Assembly: GCF_963675165.1 (NCBI RefSeq)
Contig: NC_087388.1
Span: forward strand, 5,923,651 to 5,987,650
Origin: Halichondria panicea
Lineage: Eukaryota > Porifera > Demospongiae > Suberitida > Halichondriidae
Direction: 5' to 3'
Length of the DNA: 64,000 nucleotides
Shown: piece by piece, positions 1 through 12,330 of the stretch
Numbering within the stretch: the stretch's first letter is position 1
Layout: every line of letters begins with the position of its first letter
Made by a program: the position numbers and the translations under genes
Notes under the pieces: model-generated
What the model saw: the letters and a program-made list of their open reading frames with translations, nothing else
Database searches by the model: none
Told to the model about the DNA's origin: nothing

Positions 1-86
1 TCCATACAAGCGACTTCCTGTGCATGACGGCTGTGTTTGTTTAGTTATATAAAATTAGTAAATATGTGTTCTCACTGTAAAGTATA

Positions 87-2476
87 ATGTGTGAGTCAGC
101 TGAGTACAAAGCATTCAAGGACTGTCATAACAGTCTTCTTACTTGTATTAAGCAGTCTCCTAAAGATGTCTGTGATCATTTACTCCCTTTCGAGATCCTA
201 GCACCGAACGATCGAGATTATCTTAAGAATGACCACCATGATGATGGTGACAAAACTCGACGAATACTTGATGCTGTGCTACTCCAGATAAAAAATGATC
301 CACAGGTTTTCCATTCATTCGTTAGTGCTCTTGAAGCAGCTGGTGGCTTTACGAAGGCTGGTGTACAAGAACTCAAGGATGCATTACAGAGACAACATCA
401 GCAGTGCGATCAAAGTCAAAGAATGGAAGAGAACCGTGAGTTGTAATGCCCCCCAAAAAACCCAACTCATGGTCCATTTGATTGCCATTTGATTGCCATG
501 TGATATAGCCAGTACCTGCATGGATGACATCGTAGATATTGAGTTACATCATGTAGGAGGACCAGCTGCAGGAAGTTATGTGGCCAATTATGGCTTCATA
601 TGCTTTATGTGGTTGCATAACTTTTACCTGGTTGAAGTTTAATATCGCCTCTAAAGCATAACTTTTAATAGTACTTAACAACATTATTATGGAGGCCTAA
701 CTCAACTCATGGTTCGAAAATCTTTGCAGGCTATGAGAACAGTCCAATGAGCCTACTACAACCATTACCCGGGTTAGCTGTGACTGAAGAAGCTGGGTCA
801 GGTATTATAACTATCTCAAACCAAGTGTTAGAGTCCGTTCTTTTCTTCTTGTGTAGTTTTTGAGTTACCTACCATGGACGATGGAGATGGAGGGACACTA
901 CTTGATCCATTAGAGCACCCTCCTGATGACACTGAAGTGGGAGCGGACCTCAGAGCAGCTGCAACAAGTCGACAAGTAGCACCTACTGGTATGTGATACT
1001 ATATAACAATTATGACTGATGTATTATTTACAGTTGATTCATTTGGAGGACGATTGCTACAAACTTTCCAAAGTGAAGAAATTGAACTAGTCATTAAGCT
1101 TCTATCCCAGGCTGAAAGTCAGTCCATTGATCTGATAGGTGTGTCTGATGCAGACGGCAAAACTCTCCTTCATCTTGCTTGTCGCAAAAACTGGATGGAC
1201 TGGCATGGCATTGTGGGTAGCCTTGTCGAAAATCACCATTGTGATGTTGCAGCAGTGGATGAAGATGGGAACACACCCCTTCATGAGGCATATCAATGTG
1301 GCAATCTCCCATCCGTAGAGTACCTGCTTAGCTTACCGACTTGTAATCCTGATGCAGTCAACAAGCACGAGTACACTGTACTGAGAATGGCCCTTGAAAA
1401 GAATGACAGAAAGTCTGTAAGAAATCTTTTAGCGACAGGACGAGTCAATCCTAGGAAAGGTAGCTCATGTGGTCATACATATCCAGAACTACTTGCAATA
1501 AATCAGCTTCAACCACAACCACAAAATTACGATGGCTCAGCTCTTCAAATGGTGACTCAGTTTGCAAAATGTATGGAGAGTAGCAAATGCAGTATTTGCC
1601 CGCCTTTCACTTCTTATTGCTTGCGAGATACCCTCCATAAAATCTTGAAGAATCGTAATCAAGTTTCAATCCCTAAAATAGTAGATTGTATTAAAGAGAA
1701 CATGTTGCCTCTTCCAGCAAACCCAGACGAGATTCATGATTTGCTTGTGGATATTCAAAGCTTGTCAGACGACTTTAACATACGTACTAATGAATTAGGG
1801 GAACTTCAAGTTCAAAGAAGAGACACAGCTTTAAGTATGTTACAGTAGCTCTATTGCATTATAACTATAACTGTGTCATAATTATGTATACAGGATATGA
1901 GAGCTATCCAGTGAGCCTGCTACAACCATTTCCTATGATGTCTGGATTTGTCATAGCTAATGAAACTATATCAGGTACTTATGTTATACAGAAGGCTATG
2001 TAGGAAATTATAACTATGCTGATACAGCTCTTGTGCCAAATATAGTTAGCTATGATGCAGTGCTAGTACTTCTTCTTTTCTTGTGTAGTTCTTGAGTTAC
2101 CTACCATGGGCGATGGGGATGGAGAGACACTACCTGATCCATTAGAGCACCCTCCTGATGACGCTGAAGTGGGAGCGGACCTAAGAGCAGCTGCAACAAG
2201 TCGACAAGAAGCCCCCACTGGTATGTGACTGTATAGTACTTGTGCGATAATTATGACGGATGTATTAACACAATTGCAGTTGATTCATTTGAAGGACGAT
2301 TGCTGCAAACCTTCCAAAGTGGAGAATTTTACCAAGCCATTGAGATTCTATCTAAAGCTGAATGTCAGTCCATTGATCTGAGGAGTGTGTCTGATGCAGA
2401 TGGTAAAACACTCCTTCATCTTGCATGTCGCAAAGGCGGAGTGGACTGGCACCACATCGTGTCATTCTTAAGATAA
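87..2476 (+). CDS. Type A receptor-like gene A1: CARD plus ankyrin modules, 3' truncated
   Basis: Exons read as 87-435, 730-801, 857-988, 1034-1834, 1894-1974, 2089-2220 and 2280-2476; all internal joins are phase 1 and the product is about 587 residues. Exon 1 encodes a helical CARD-like domain starting MCESAEYKAF. Two short linker exons precede an 801-nt exon with ankyrin repeats (DGKTLLHLAC, DGNTPLHEAY) and a CSICPPFTSYC cysteine motif. A second linker pair and the start of a second ankyrin exon follow. That exon stops matching its paralogue (57822-58616) near 2464, where an inverted CARD fragment begins, so the frame ends HIVSFLR. No membrane or extracellular exon remains. Most likely a cytosolic remnant of a longer receptor. 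The sequence upstream of the ATG differs from the other type A promoters. Confidence 0.7.
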
Positions 2477-2608
2477 TCTCGATCGTTTTAGTGCTAGAAT
2501 CTCGAAACGGAGTAATCAATCGCTGACATCTTTAGGAGACTGCTTAATACAAGTAAAAAGACTGCTGTGACAATCCTTGAATGCTTTGTACTCATTTGAG
2601 TCAGACAT
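2464..2608 (-). pseudogene. Inverted 5' fragment of a type A CARD exon
   Basis: Read on the minus strand from an ATG at 2608, this begins MSDSNEYKAFKDCHSSLF, like the A2 and A6 CARD exons. A TGA at 2518-2516 stops it after about 30 codons, and the matching sequence ends at about 2464 inside the A1 ankyrin exon. It marks an inversion breakpoint that also carried the type A upstream region (2609-3065). It cannot encode a full CARD. Confidence 0.8.
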
Positions 2609-3065
2609 GATGCTTGACATTAAATGAACAATCAGCTTTTAGCATTAGCTTTGCGAATGAGCCCACCCCCAATGTGAGAGCCTGAGGTGGTATGACAACC
2701 TGACTATTGGAGCAAAACTATTCATGATCTCTTATACCCTATACACAACCCCTCCTGTACTATTAAATATTCATCAGCCCAATCTCAAAGCGACTTTGTA
2801 CCTCTCAAACAGCTGATGCATTGTGTGATCACTGCATATTGCATCATAACCCACTCCACGCCCACACACTACCCGCCCCCACACGCTCCATCTCAACCTC
2901 ACTGCTCGTAACAAACAGCAGAGATATCGGCAAATCTCGACTGGTTAAGAAGAAGGAAAAAGAACAATAGAAATCCTGAATCTGTCTCTGCCATGCATGA
3001 CCATATAGATAACTCAGCCAGTACAGAGATGTATGAGTACCTCTATGTATATTTACATCACACAT
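2609..3065 (-). promoter_or_regulatory. Inverted copy of the type A upstream region
   Basis: The reverse complement matches the sequence before the A2 (4838-5356) and A6 (54560-55068) start codons in the same order: a block with cgagatttgccg-like sequence, a G-rich gggcgggtagtgtgtgggcg block, then a tgggggtggg block about 50-80 bases before the ATG. It points at the broken CARD fragment 2464-2608. Promoter function is inferred from conservation across copies. Confidence 0.55.
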
Positions 3066-4837
3066 TGTGCCACGGTATAGCTCCCTGCTAAAAAAGCAGC
3101 TGGTTTCTTGTGAATAATATTCATAGTGGGGAAGTTGTGTTTGTGTTCAGCTAATGAATGTAATTCTAATTATCCCAGGTGTGGCATCTGGTACATTGCT
3201 GTAGCCAGGGGGAGTCTGGCCTTGAGACTCTACTCTCACACTCAATCTCAACCGACTCAATCTCATTACAGTGCATGACATGTGACCTTGTAATGAATAG
3301 CTCTTTTTGGGGTATACTAAGAAGTTTAAGTTGCATTATTGATACAAATTCTTAGCTAGCAATGTTCTATGTAGCTAATTATGTGTAGCGATTTTCATGC
3401 AATGTGAGTTAATAACTTATCCGTAAAAACGTATGTTATACACATGCTGCTGCAGAATCAAAGTCAGAGCATGGCCTGTCCAGGAATAGCTATATAGCTA
3501 GAGTATAAGTACGACGAGCAAGTATATAATAAGAGTTTAGATAATGAGATATCACAGAGAAGCACACACTGACTCACAAAGAACATGCAATGCATGCACT
3601 GGTATAGGAACAGAGATTCGCAGGCCCTCTTTACAACAATGAGTATAATTATTGTTTTTATTATATACACGAAGCACAAAGTTTACTTACTCTTAGGCCA
3701 TATAGATATATCTATACGGCCAAATCTACAAAGATAGCTAATAAACTCCAATTAACACTAAACAAGTGTCATTAATTAGCTAATAATTATTATTATTCTA
3801 CACATGCAATCAATGTTAAGACTTAACTTAAGTTAAGTGCACTATCCACCACACCGACTAGAAAAATTAGGACTAAGTCCATTCTGGTTTCTGTGAGCCT
3901 AAGACCATCAAAAGTGGATGGATTATATCATTTGTGCCACAATGGTAAGTACCAACAAGTGAATAGCCATCGTACATGCAGTAGATCAAATTGGAAAAAG
4001 CAACCCGCAATAAGTATAAGGAGTAAACGATATTTTGCTTCAAATGTTCACATTTAGACATACATTGAATTCATACGGAGCCTTTATGCAACGTGCATGT
4101 GCAGTGCAGGTGTAGCAGTGAATAAGCTCTCACACTCAATCTCATGACTGCATGACATGTGACCTTATATCCTTTGTAATGAATAATATAGCTGCTCTTT
4201 TTGGGGTAACTATTGCAATGTATGTTCAAGACATGCCAATTAAGGTCTAAACAAACGCAAATTACGAGTTTACAGTGCATTATAATCAGCCCATGTGCAT
4301 GTGACATCTGGCCATGGTACATTGCTGTAGCAACTACAATTCATCTGCACAGTCATGAGGGATGGAGTGTCTTACTATGCGGATTCTGTATCGTTTAGCT
4401 ATGTACAACTCATGCCATACAATATGTCAAACCGCTAAGTGCCTACATTATGATGTATTAGCCGCACATGTACAGAGCACTTAGTACATTACAAACAAGG
4501 AACTACTGTGGTTAAGACAATTATAGTGAATCCACAGTAAGACGCTCCATCCCCTCATGCATGTGTACTATTGATAGGCCACATGTCTTAATTGAATTCC
4601 ATAATTTGGAGCCTTTATGCAACATGCATGTGCAGTGCAGGTGTAGCAGTGAATAAGCTCTCACACTCAATCTCATGACTGCATGACATGTGACCTTATA
4701 TCCTTTGTAATGAATAGCTATTTTTGGGAAAGAACAACACGGAGAGGAAGCCACCAATGAATATTATTCACACGACCACCTCATGCGTAAAGAACTACTA
4801 TGACAATGTCAAGTACCCTACCACCCTAACAGTATAT
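3066..4837. repeat. Gene-free stretch with duplicated intergenic blocks
   Basis: No convincing exon seen. A block of about 115 bases occurs at 4077-4190 and again at 4608-4720, nearly identical, with a diverged third copy near 3225-3310. The block contains cactcaatctcatgactgca and cctttgtaatgaata. Related sequence lies between the B and A genes near 25.75, 43.9 and 54.1 kb, so this is probably a leftover B-to-A intergenic region whose B gene has been lost. The small ORFs here are artefacts of the repeat. Confidence 0.6.
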
Positions 4838-5356
4838 GTTTAGCAAAGAGTTATACGTAATGTGTGTATACATGTGTACAGAGCTAGAGGGGGACTCACA
4901 CATCTCTGTACTGGCTGAATTAATTACCTGGTCATACATGGCAGAGACAGTTTTCAAGGAATTTCTTTCCTTGATGCTTTTGCTTCTTTGGTTTGTCTTC
5001 TTGACCAGTCGAGATTTGCCGGCATCTCCTCTGTTTGATACTAGCAAGTGAGGTTGAGATGGAGCGTGTGGAGGTTGGTATAGTGTGGGGGCGGGTAGTG
5101 TGTGAACATGGAGTGGGTTAATAGAACAATGACCGTACAATCCATTGGCTGCTTGAGTGGTACAAAAGCCCCTTAATTTGATTGGATGGATGAAAGTTAG
5201 GACAGGAGGAGTTGTGCAGATACAAGAGCTAGTTTTAGTTACTTAATTAATCATAATCATGAATAATTTAGTGAGTAGCACCTCAGGCTCTGCTATAAGA
5301 TTGGGGGTGGGGCTCATTCACTAAAAGCTTATTGTTCATTTTAACTGTCAAGCATC
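4838..5356 (+). promoter_or_regulatory. Type A upstream region of A2
   Basis: Conserved with 54560-55068, 26480-26768 and, inverted, 2609-3065. It contains a cttgaccagtcgagatttgc block near 5008, a G-rich gggcgggtagtgtgtg block near 5088, and ttgggggtggggctcattca near 5302, about 50 bases before the ATG. The last block resembles CACCC/GC-box sites of Sp/KLF factors. The minus frame through it (4826-5140) is not conserved as a protein between copies. Confidence 0.55.
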
Positions 5357-8300
5357 ATGTCTGACTCAGCGGAGTACAAAGCATTCAAGGATTGTCATGA
5401 CAGTCTTTTTACTTGTATTAAGCAATCTCCTAAAGATGTCAGCGATCGATTAGAGATCCTAGCACCAGCCGATCGAGATTATCTTAGGAATGACTCTCAT
5501 GATGATGGTGACAAAGCCCGGCGAATAATAGATGCTGTGCTGCTCCAGATCGAAAATAATCCACTGGTTTTCCAATCATTCATTAGTGCTCTTGAAGCAG
5601 CTGGTAGTTTTACGAAAACTACAGTGCCAAAACTCCATGATGCATTACTAATACAGAGACAAAATCAAGAACAGTGCGATCAAACTACAAAAATAGAAGA
5701 GAGTGGTAGGTTGTATAAGTATAAAAGCTTTCAATCCCTCAGATTGCATTATGAAAACCCAACTCATGGATTACTATGTATACAGCCAATACCCGTAAGA
5801 TATTATTAACTGACCTATTTTTATGATGCATGAGTGTTAATATACATAAACTGCTACAACTCTTCCCTAGCTGTTTGGGTTTGTTATGGCTGATGAAATT
5901 TATACAATAGTTTGTACCCCAATGCATGATTGTAGAATAGTGAGCCAATAAATGGTCACTTCGTCATTGCAGATAACGGAGGTCAGGCAGGTGAAGAGTT
6001 ACAACCAATATCCGTCAGTACAAGCTCTTCTGGATTTGAATCACTCACGGCTTCTGACTTTAATACAGATGGAAAATTCTTTAGCTTCCAATGCGGCTGT
6101 GGAAAGTGTACCATCTTGGGTCATGTCACTGGCAGGGATAAGTGTTTAAGCTCCAAGCCACCTCAAATTAAAAGAATTACTCGTGATACTGCTTGTAGTG
6201 AAAATAGAATATCAGCCACAGAAATCTCTTATAAGAAGTTCATGACAGCCCTACTTGATGAAACACGACACATTCATTCGAAGTTTTGTAGCTTACTCAC
6301 AAACACGATTACGAATCTGGAAAATCAATATGACATCACTAAAGTGAAGCAGTACGTCCAGGCGCTTTTAACACCACGAGAATCGTATTACAGCCCAGTG
6401 TATCGTAGACCTTCTTCTGAACAGATTCTGTTCCGTGATGTTACCAGCTTTAGAGATTTGTCAGTCTTCCTACAGAATAATTTCTGCTCTTGGTTCAATT
6501 ACTCACTGATTTCCGTAATGCGAGAAGAATTTCTTTTCCCATATGAAAATGATCAAGCATTACTGAGATACGAGCATTTGTTTCGGCAGTATGTTAATCG
6601 ACGATGTTTCTTATTTGTTGATGACTTTGGCCCTCAACCGTCTCATATTCAATCAGTGGAGATAACATGTAAGATTGATGTTGACTTTCAAACAATCACT
6701 TATGATCAAATTCAACAATTGGAGCTAGTTTTTATGAAATGCTGGGAACAAATAATACCACACCAAGTTCTGAATTTGAAGAATGTTCGAGAAGGCTGTA
6801 CAGAGCTGGTGTTTCGAGTTCCAGCTTATTTTAAGCATATTTACAGCCAGTTGAGTCCTGAACAGATGCAGTACCTGAAGGAAAATGCATTCATTGAGGT
6901 CAAAATTGGTCAACAAGTAATATTGAAGGTAATAATCATATTCACGTTAGACTTGTATAAAGTGGTAGGTATCTTGTTTTATACTCTGATGCAGCTAGCT
7001 GTACTTCCAAACAATGTATCCGTATTCTATTCTAACACGCACACTTTACAGGCAGAAGATAATTCAACAAAGAAACTGCTAAAAGCGTTTGGCCAAGATG
7101 GTGGTGACCCGACTTCTGCCGTAACCTTACTGATAGGGCTTGATCCGACAGTTGATGTCAGTTCAATCAGGGACAGTGATGGAATGACCCTCCTCCATCT
7201 TGCTTGTCGCTGGGATTGGTCAAAATGGGGACTCTTAGTCACCCAATTGGTCGAAACACACCATCATAATGTCTCAGTTGTGAATGAGGATGGAGACACA
7301 CCTCTTCACATAGCTGCTCGATTCAACAACAGAGGAGCTGCGGAATATCTTCTTGAGCCCAGTGATGCCAACGCTAGAAACAATGTTGGGTTAACTGCCT
7401 TTGACATTGCAGATCAAAAGCAACATCAAGAAGTTTTGAGAGTGTTGGTCGAGTGCGATGAAATATTTGCCAACATTCCAATAATAAGCGTTCCAATAAT
7501 CAGCACTCACGACGATTCTCAGTCAGACGAACCCATACATGGGACAAGCAGTGACTCAGATACATTGCCAATGTCTCCCAGTGCAGGTAAAACATACGTC
7601 AATGATTTTGACCGCACATGCATGCATGTATATTGTGCTCACAGATGAATCCACAAGCACTCAAGAGGACGGTTGGAATTCAACGACTAGTGCATCTACA
7701 GTAGAAGGTGCCTCATCAGCATTGAGTACCAGCTTAACATGTAGGTTACATACACTATCACTATGCAGTATACTTATAGCATACAATGTAATATCAGTAT
7801 ATATATCCGACTCCCATGCACTTCATAGTAATGCACAAGAAACGGTTACAAAAACCTAAACCCATGCATGATCAACAGCCTTCTTTGAGTGAGCATGTTA
7901 CTTGACAAACGTACTACGTGAGCGTAACTGCTGTGTCTGCTTTTCCTCAGGTAATTCTGTAATGGAAGATGTGTGCTTGAATACGGAAGTACAAAGTCAT
8001 GTTCATGATCAGCGCATTACATCTGGTAAGCTGTATCACTTTTTAATAGGATTATGTAATGGAGCATGTGTAAGTAGTAGAGAAGTTCTAACAGGTTATT
8101 TTAAGGTCTATTTGCGTTGAGTTTGCCCTCATAATGTACTTTATCATACTTCGTATACCTTTACACGGATTCCTTAAAATAAAGGCACTTTTGTATTGTC
8201 CATAATTATGCTTTAATATGCTTTAGAGGTAAAAAGTTTCAACCATGTGAAGTTCCTGCGAAGCTAAATTGACATGCACTGTGGCTAAACTCTACGCAAA

Positions 8301-10415
8301 TATTTTAATGAAACATTGATCTAGTGCTTAACATTTTCTTCAGATGAATTGTCCTCTGTTACAGTAATGGAAGATGTGTGTAAGAAGACTGGAGTGAGGG
8401 ACCAACAACTCAAGCAAGAAATCTCTGAGAGTGACATCATCCTATTAGCGGATAAATCTTCTCACCTGGACAAGGTATATAGTCAGTAATTAGTTTTATC
8501 ATCCTAGCTGGCCTTTTAAGGGAGGCTAATGATGCAAAATAATTATGTATAGAGGGGGGTGACATACATGTATCTAGAGGGTTCGTGGCATGCATCCCAG
8601 TACTATACTTACACAACAAAAACACATATGTTATATGGGATGCATCATCGTATTTTAGTGTTAAAATGACAGAAATTTATGTCATTTCTACATTAAATTT
8701 CAAATGATGCATTTTATTTGAGATGTTTTATGTTATTATAACATATCTGTTTTTACTGTGTACATATAAGAAATGTCACCAGTACCACTCAATTTTATTC
8801 TATGAATTATTTCCGAGAGGGGTAATTTTCTCTCTCCTCCCAACGAAACTCAGGCTACAGTGAAAAAACTCAATGATGCATTACAGAGACAACATCAACA
8901 GTGCGATCAAACTCCAAAATTCGAAGAGAGTGGTAGGTTGTATAAATATAAAAGCTTTCAATCCTCAGATTGTATTATGAAACCCAACTCATGGATTACT
9001 ATGTATACAGCCAATACCCGTAATCATAATATCCGTAAGACAATGTTGCATGACTGTCTGCAGTTGAGTTATGCTAGCATTATTGATAGGTGTTCATCAT
9101 ACGTAACTGCATGTGGGACTGTCCCACCTATAACTATTGAAGTTAGTGACATAAAAACCTATTTTTATGATGCCTTTAACCATATATTGAATAGGGGAGA
9201 GGGATTGGAAACGGAAGTTACCTCGAATTATATCCGCGCTACACCGGGGTTTAATCGAAGAAAGTATGGAGGATGACATTCATATTCAAGGCCTGCCAGA
9301 CGAGTTTTACATATCTGGGGGGCCTACTAATGAATTAGAGGATTTTCGTGTTCGAAGAACAGGTATACGTTTTCAAGTGTGTGCAACTTAAGTTTTATGC
9401 CCTTTATCCACAGTGGATAGACTTGCAGCAGATATTTCTGAACGTGATGTTCAACAGCAGAGTATAGAGTTGGTACCAATACTCTCTAAAACTTCTGAAG
9501 TATCAGTACCTGCTGTTAATGACCCTAGTAATGATAAAGATGAATCATCCCCCTTAATTAAATCACCATCTACTAAGTCTAAGGTATGGTAATAATTATT
9601 ATTGTGATCTCTGAATGGTGAGAGTATCCTCACACAATCAATGCTACATACGATCCTTATGACAATCCAGTATTTTGTACTGTATTTACCTAATGCTCCA
9701 ACCTTAACAGGGAGCTCTACGTCTTCGCAGTCTAAAGCGTCTTATTTATAAATTCATTTTAATTATATTATTATTTTTCTTGTTCTTGTTTACACTGGGC
9801 TCGTTCGGTTCACTATTATTCGGTTCACTATTGTACGATAGCTATTCACTCGTCGTTGGTACTACCAATGTGGCACAAATTCACCGGCAATCTGTGCCAC
9901 TAATTGGAATACCTGATAATCCATCAACTTTTGATAGTCTTAGCTTCTCAGAACCAACCAACGGAACAGACTTTGTCCCCATTAGCTTCTATACATTGTG
10001 GAATTGCTTTTATGATGATGCATTTATAGACGTTGAGATCACTGAGACATTGAATGTAAACTTTGACTCTCCAACTGACAAGAGCAAGCCTGTTACTGAG
10101 TTGTATCTCCTTGGAAACACTACACTTACTGTAGATATTACCACCGAAATCGTCCCTAACTATTTAACCAATTCTTGTATTGCATTTCTCCTTGTTTTTG
10201 ATAATTTTAATAAGTTCTGGAACTTCAATTCAAACCCTTTTTTAGTTGAAGATTTCTATTACAAAGAATGTATTGAGAACAACAAATCACAAACGATGAA
10301 TATAACATTCGTCAAACGGTCGTACTACTATATTGGTGTGTACACAGACATTCCCACTGAAGCTACTACCTTCTCTTTACACTTTCTCAGAACCAACTCA
10401 CGTAGTTTCCATTAG
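5357..10415 (+). CDS. Type A receptor A2: CARD, unnamed cysteine-containing domain, ankyrin, membrane segment, truncated extracellular domain
   Basis: Ten exons fit with matching phases: 5357-5705, 5973-6928, 7052-7586, 7645-7740, 7951-8025, 8344-8474, 8854-8932, 9195-9362, 9414-9583, 9711-10415 (about 1087 residues). Exon 1 is the CARD. Exon 2 encodes about 319 residues of a domain I cannot name, with FQCGCGKCTILGHVTGRDKC near its start and GCTELVFRVPAYF near its end; it recurs on the minus strand at 42702-43538. Exon 3 has ankyrin repeats (DGMTLLHLAC, DGDTPLHIAA). Exon 7 repeats the tail of a CARD exon. The last exon has a basic stretch, a membrane segment (about 20 residues around LLFFLFLFTLG) and the first two thirds of the type A extracellular domain, ending early at FSLHFLRTN plus a few residues. 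The intron 6929-7051 is a multiple of three and could be retained. The middle exons are the least certain. Confidence 0.65.
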
Positions 10416-11177
10416 CTTCTATACAATTCATTGCTCTTTATTCGATACACTGTTTGATTTGTGGACGGTTTTTTGGTGTGGCATAAATTGTGATACTATC
10501 ACACTATCACAATTATCATGATATATTGCTATAAGGACTGGTGAAGAATCTACCTGAACTTGAGTTGTCTCCAATTCTCTATAGCCTATATATATAGTGC
10601 TATTATGCAAACTGATATAGACATGTGTAGTCTATATATATATATAGCGTATTAGGGTCTAAAAAAACGAAGTTGACTTTTTTTTTAGAAAAACTGCCAC
10701 TATAATTATACTCGGAGTAAATGAAAAATATATGAACTCAGAGTATAATAAGTCCTCCATTTATATCATTATGTGTATGATAAATACGTCATGCATATAG
10801 ATCTCTATTGCATGAAAGTAATATTATGTAGAAAATTCAACATTTTCCATTTATTATTATGCGTTCACAATTGACAGAATGTTCAAAAAATTAATTAGTT
10901 TCTATTTGTGGAATCATGTAAGGTATATACGTTTGATATAAGCGTTCTCACAATTGACAGAATGTTCACACATTAATTTTTAGTTTATACTATAATTATA
11001 TAATTATAGTTTATACTATATATACAGTATACGTTTGATATAAGCGTTCACAATTGACAGAATGATCACACAAATTTAGTTTATACCATATATATATATA
11101 GTATATATACCTTTGATATAGTATATGTTTGATATAGCTATTATAACATTTCTGTGTGATTAGTTCCCTAATCTTGT
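10416..11177. repeat. AT-rich stretch with tandem repeat
   Basis: No gene seen. The unit gcgttcacaattgacagaat starts at about 10861, 10942 (with two extra bases) and 11044, so the period is about 80-100 bases. The spacers are rich in tata and tttgatata. The first 100 bases after the A2 stop still resemble an earlier part of the extracellular-domain exon (ttagcttctataca). Confidence 0.7.
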
Positions 11178-11356
11178 GTGACGTGCTCCGCTTCAGATCA
11201 CAGCCCTGTACATTGTATACTTACTGTATCTGTGTACAGTACTTTTAGTGCACCGATTAGCTTTATCATGTATTTGCATTATGTACATGTACATGTAATC
11301 TCCCTAAGTATGTTTATCCTGTCTTACACGTACACCTTTGCCCCTTGTGTCCGTAG

Positions 11357-12330
11357 ATTGAAAAGCTAGAGTGTGCTCTGCGTGACAAGGACGATGAGCT
11401 GGGCCGTGTGCGTCGCCAGCACACCGATGAAATGGGCCGTGTGCGTCGCCAGCACACCGATGAAATGTCACAGATGATGGACGAGCTGCGTACCACTCGA
11501 AAGAGCTACGAGGTCAAAATACACGAGTACGAGCAACTCATGGACCTCAAGGTCCAGCAGGACCAGGAGATTGCCACCTACAGGGCACTACTGCAGGAGG
11601 ACACCAGGTGAGGCTCTATTTAAAGCACACTGGGGGGTTTGACCTGGCTTTGCGTAGTTTTATAACCTGTTTTGATGTGTGCAACTGCTTGGGAATTTGA
11701 ATACTGAATCTTTCCCCCACCAGGGGGAATGTGCTGAGGTATGGTCAAATCCCCCATATTACCCTTCCCCCTCCTGGGGGGGGGGCAACACTTTGATAGG
11801 TGCATTACATGTGCAGCACTGTATTACATCAGGGGCTTAGAGAAGAGGGTATGCAACTCAGTCAGAATCAGCACCCTTCATCTGTTACTATTTTTACTTG
11901 ACTTTTGTACAGTACAGTACTGGGATTCTATTTATAGTAAATCCTGCCTCTGATATGAACTATGGTGATTACATAGGGTAGATAGTGCTATGTAGTACCA
12001 GGAGCGCATCCTCACATGCTCCTGATAGTACCAAGTGCATGTATGTGCTGTGTATCTATTACTTGTATGTTCATACAATGTGTAGTCAATTTTTAGGCAA
12101 TGACATGTATCCTAATTCATGTACCATCAGCATTTTTCCATTAATTTTTATACCGCTATGCACATGTGTGTTTGCATGCTCTTACTTTCATTCTCTGTAG
12201 ACTAAACCTGACCCCTACCCCCCGTGAGAAGCGCACCCGCACTCGCACCCAGACTGGGGGAGAGCCTGTCCCCATCCCCAAGAAGATGCGTCTGGAGACC
12301 CCCACACCCATGCAGGCCAAAAAGTCCTCA
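11357..12330 (+). pseudogene. Lamin/intermediate-filament gene fragment, two internal exons
   Basis: Exon 11357-11607 follows an acceptor (ccgtag) and encodes the end of an intermediate-filament rod: EYEQLMDLKVQQDQEIATYR followed by ALLQEDTR, close to the conserved rod-end consensus of lamins. Exon 12201-12330 continues RLNLTPTPREKRTRTRTQ and a basic PKKMR, as in a lamin tail with nuclear localisation signal. It ends at a good donor (gtgagc at 12331) with no later exon, because unrelated minus-strand sequence begins at about 12340. The 5' rod exons are also missing. Codons are GC-rich, unlike the neighbours. The exons join in frame (127 residues open), so it could be part of a rearranged gene, but as it stands it is a fragment. 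Confidence 0.75.
11401..11466 (+). repeat. 33-bp tandem duplication inside the lamin rod exon
   Basis: Two identical 33-base units (11401-11433 and 11434-11466) duplicate 11 residues, GRVRRQHTDEM. Eleven residues is a hendecad, a length that keeps a coiled coil continuous while changing its twist. Confidence 0.9.

Noticed and set aside
1094-1312. Minus-strand ORFs opposite the ankyrin exons (also 56372-56566, 57890-58084, 59082-59287)
   Set aside because: They recur because the plus-strand exon is repeated. They have no motif or splice sites of their own.
4826-5140. Minus-strand 104-residue ORF in the type A upstream region
   Set aside because: The frame is not kept in the other copies of this region; a non-coding control region or untranslated exon fits better.
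6929-7051. Coding continuity across 6929-7051 in A2
   Set aside because: The segment is a multiple of three and open, but it has GT/AG ends and the minus-strand paralogue has unrelated sequence between the same two exons. I treat it as an intron.
8860-9276. Single 138-residue ORF spanning 8860-9276
   Set aside because: Its middle matches intron sequence found after other CARD exons (cctatttttatgatgcc). Splicing 8854-8932 to 9195-9362 keeps phase and matches paralogues better.
10861-11075. Regular repeats as a CRISPR-like array
   Set aside because: Only three diverged units, unequal spacing, eukaryotic context.
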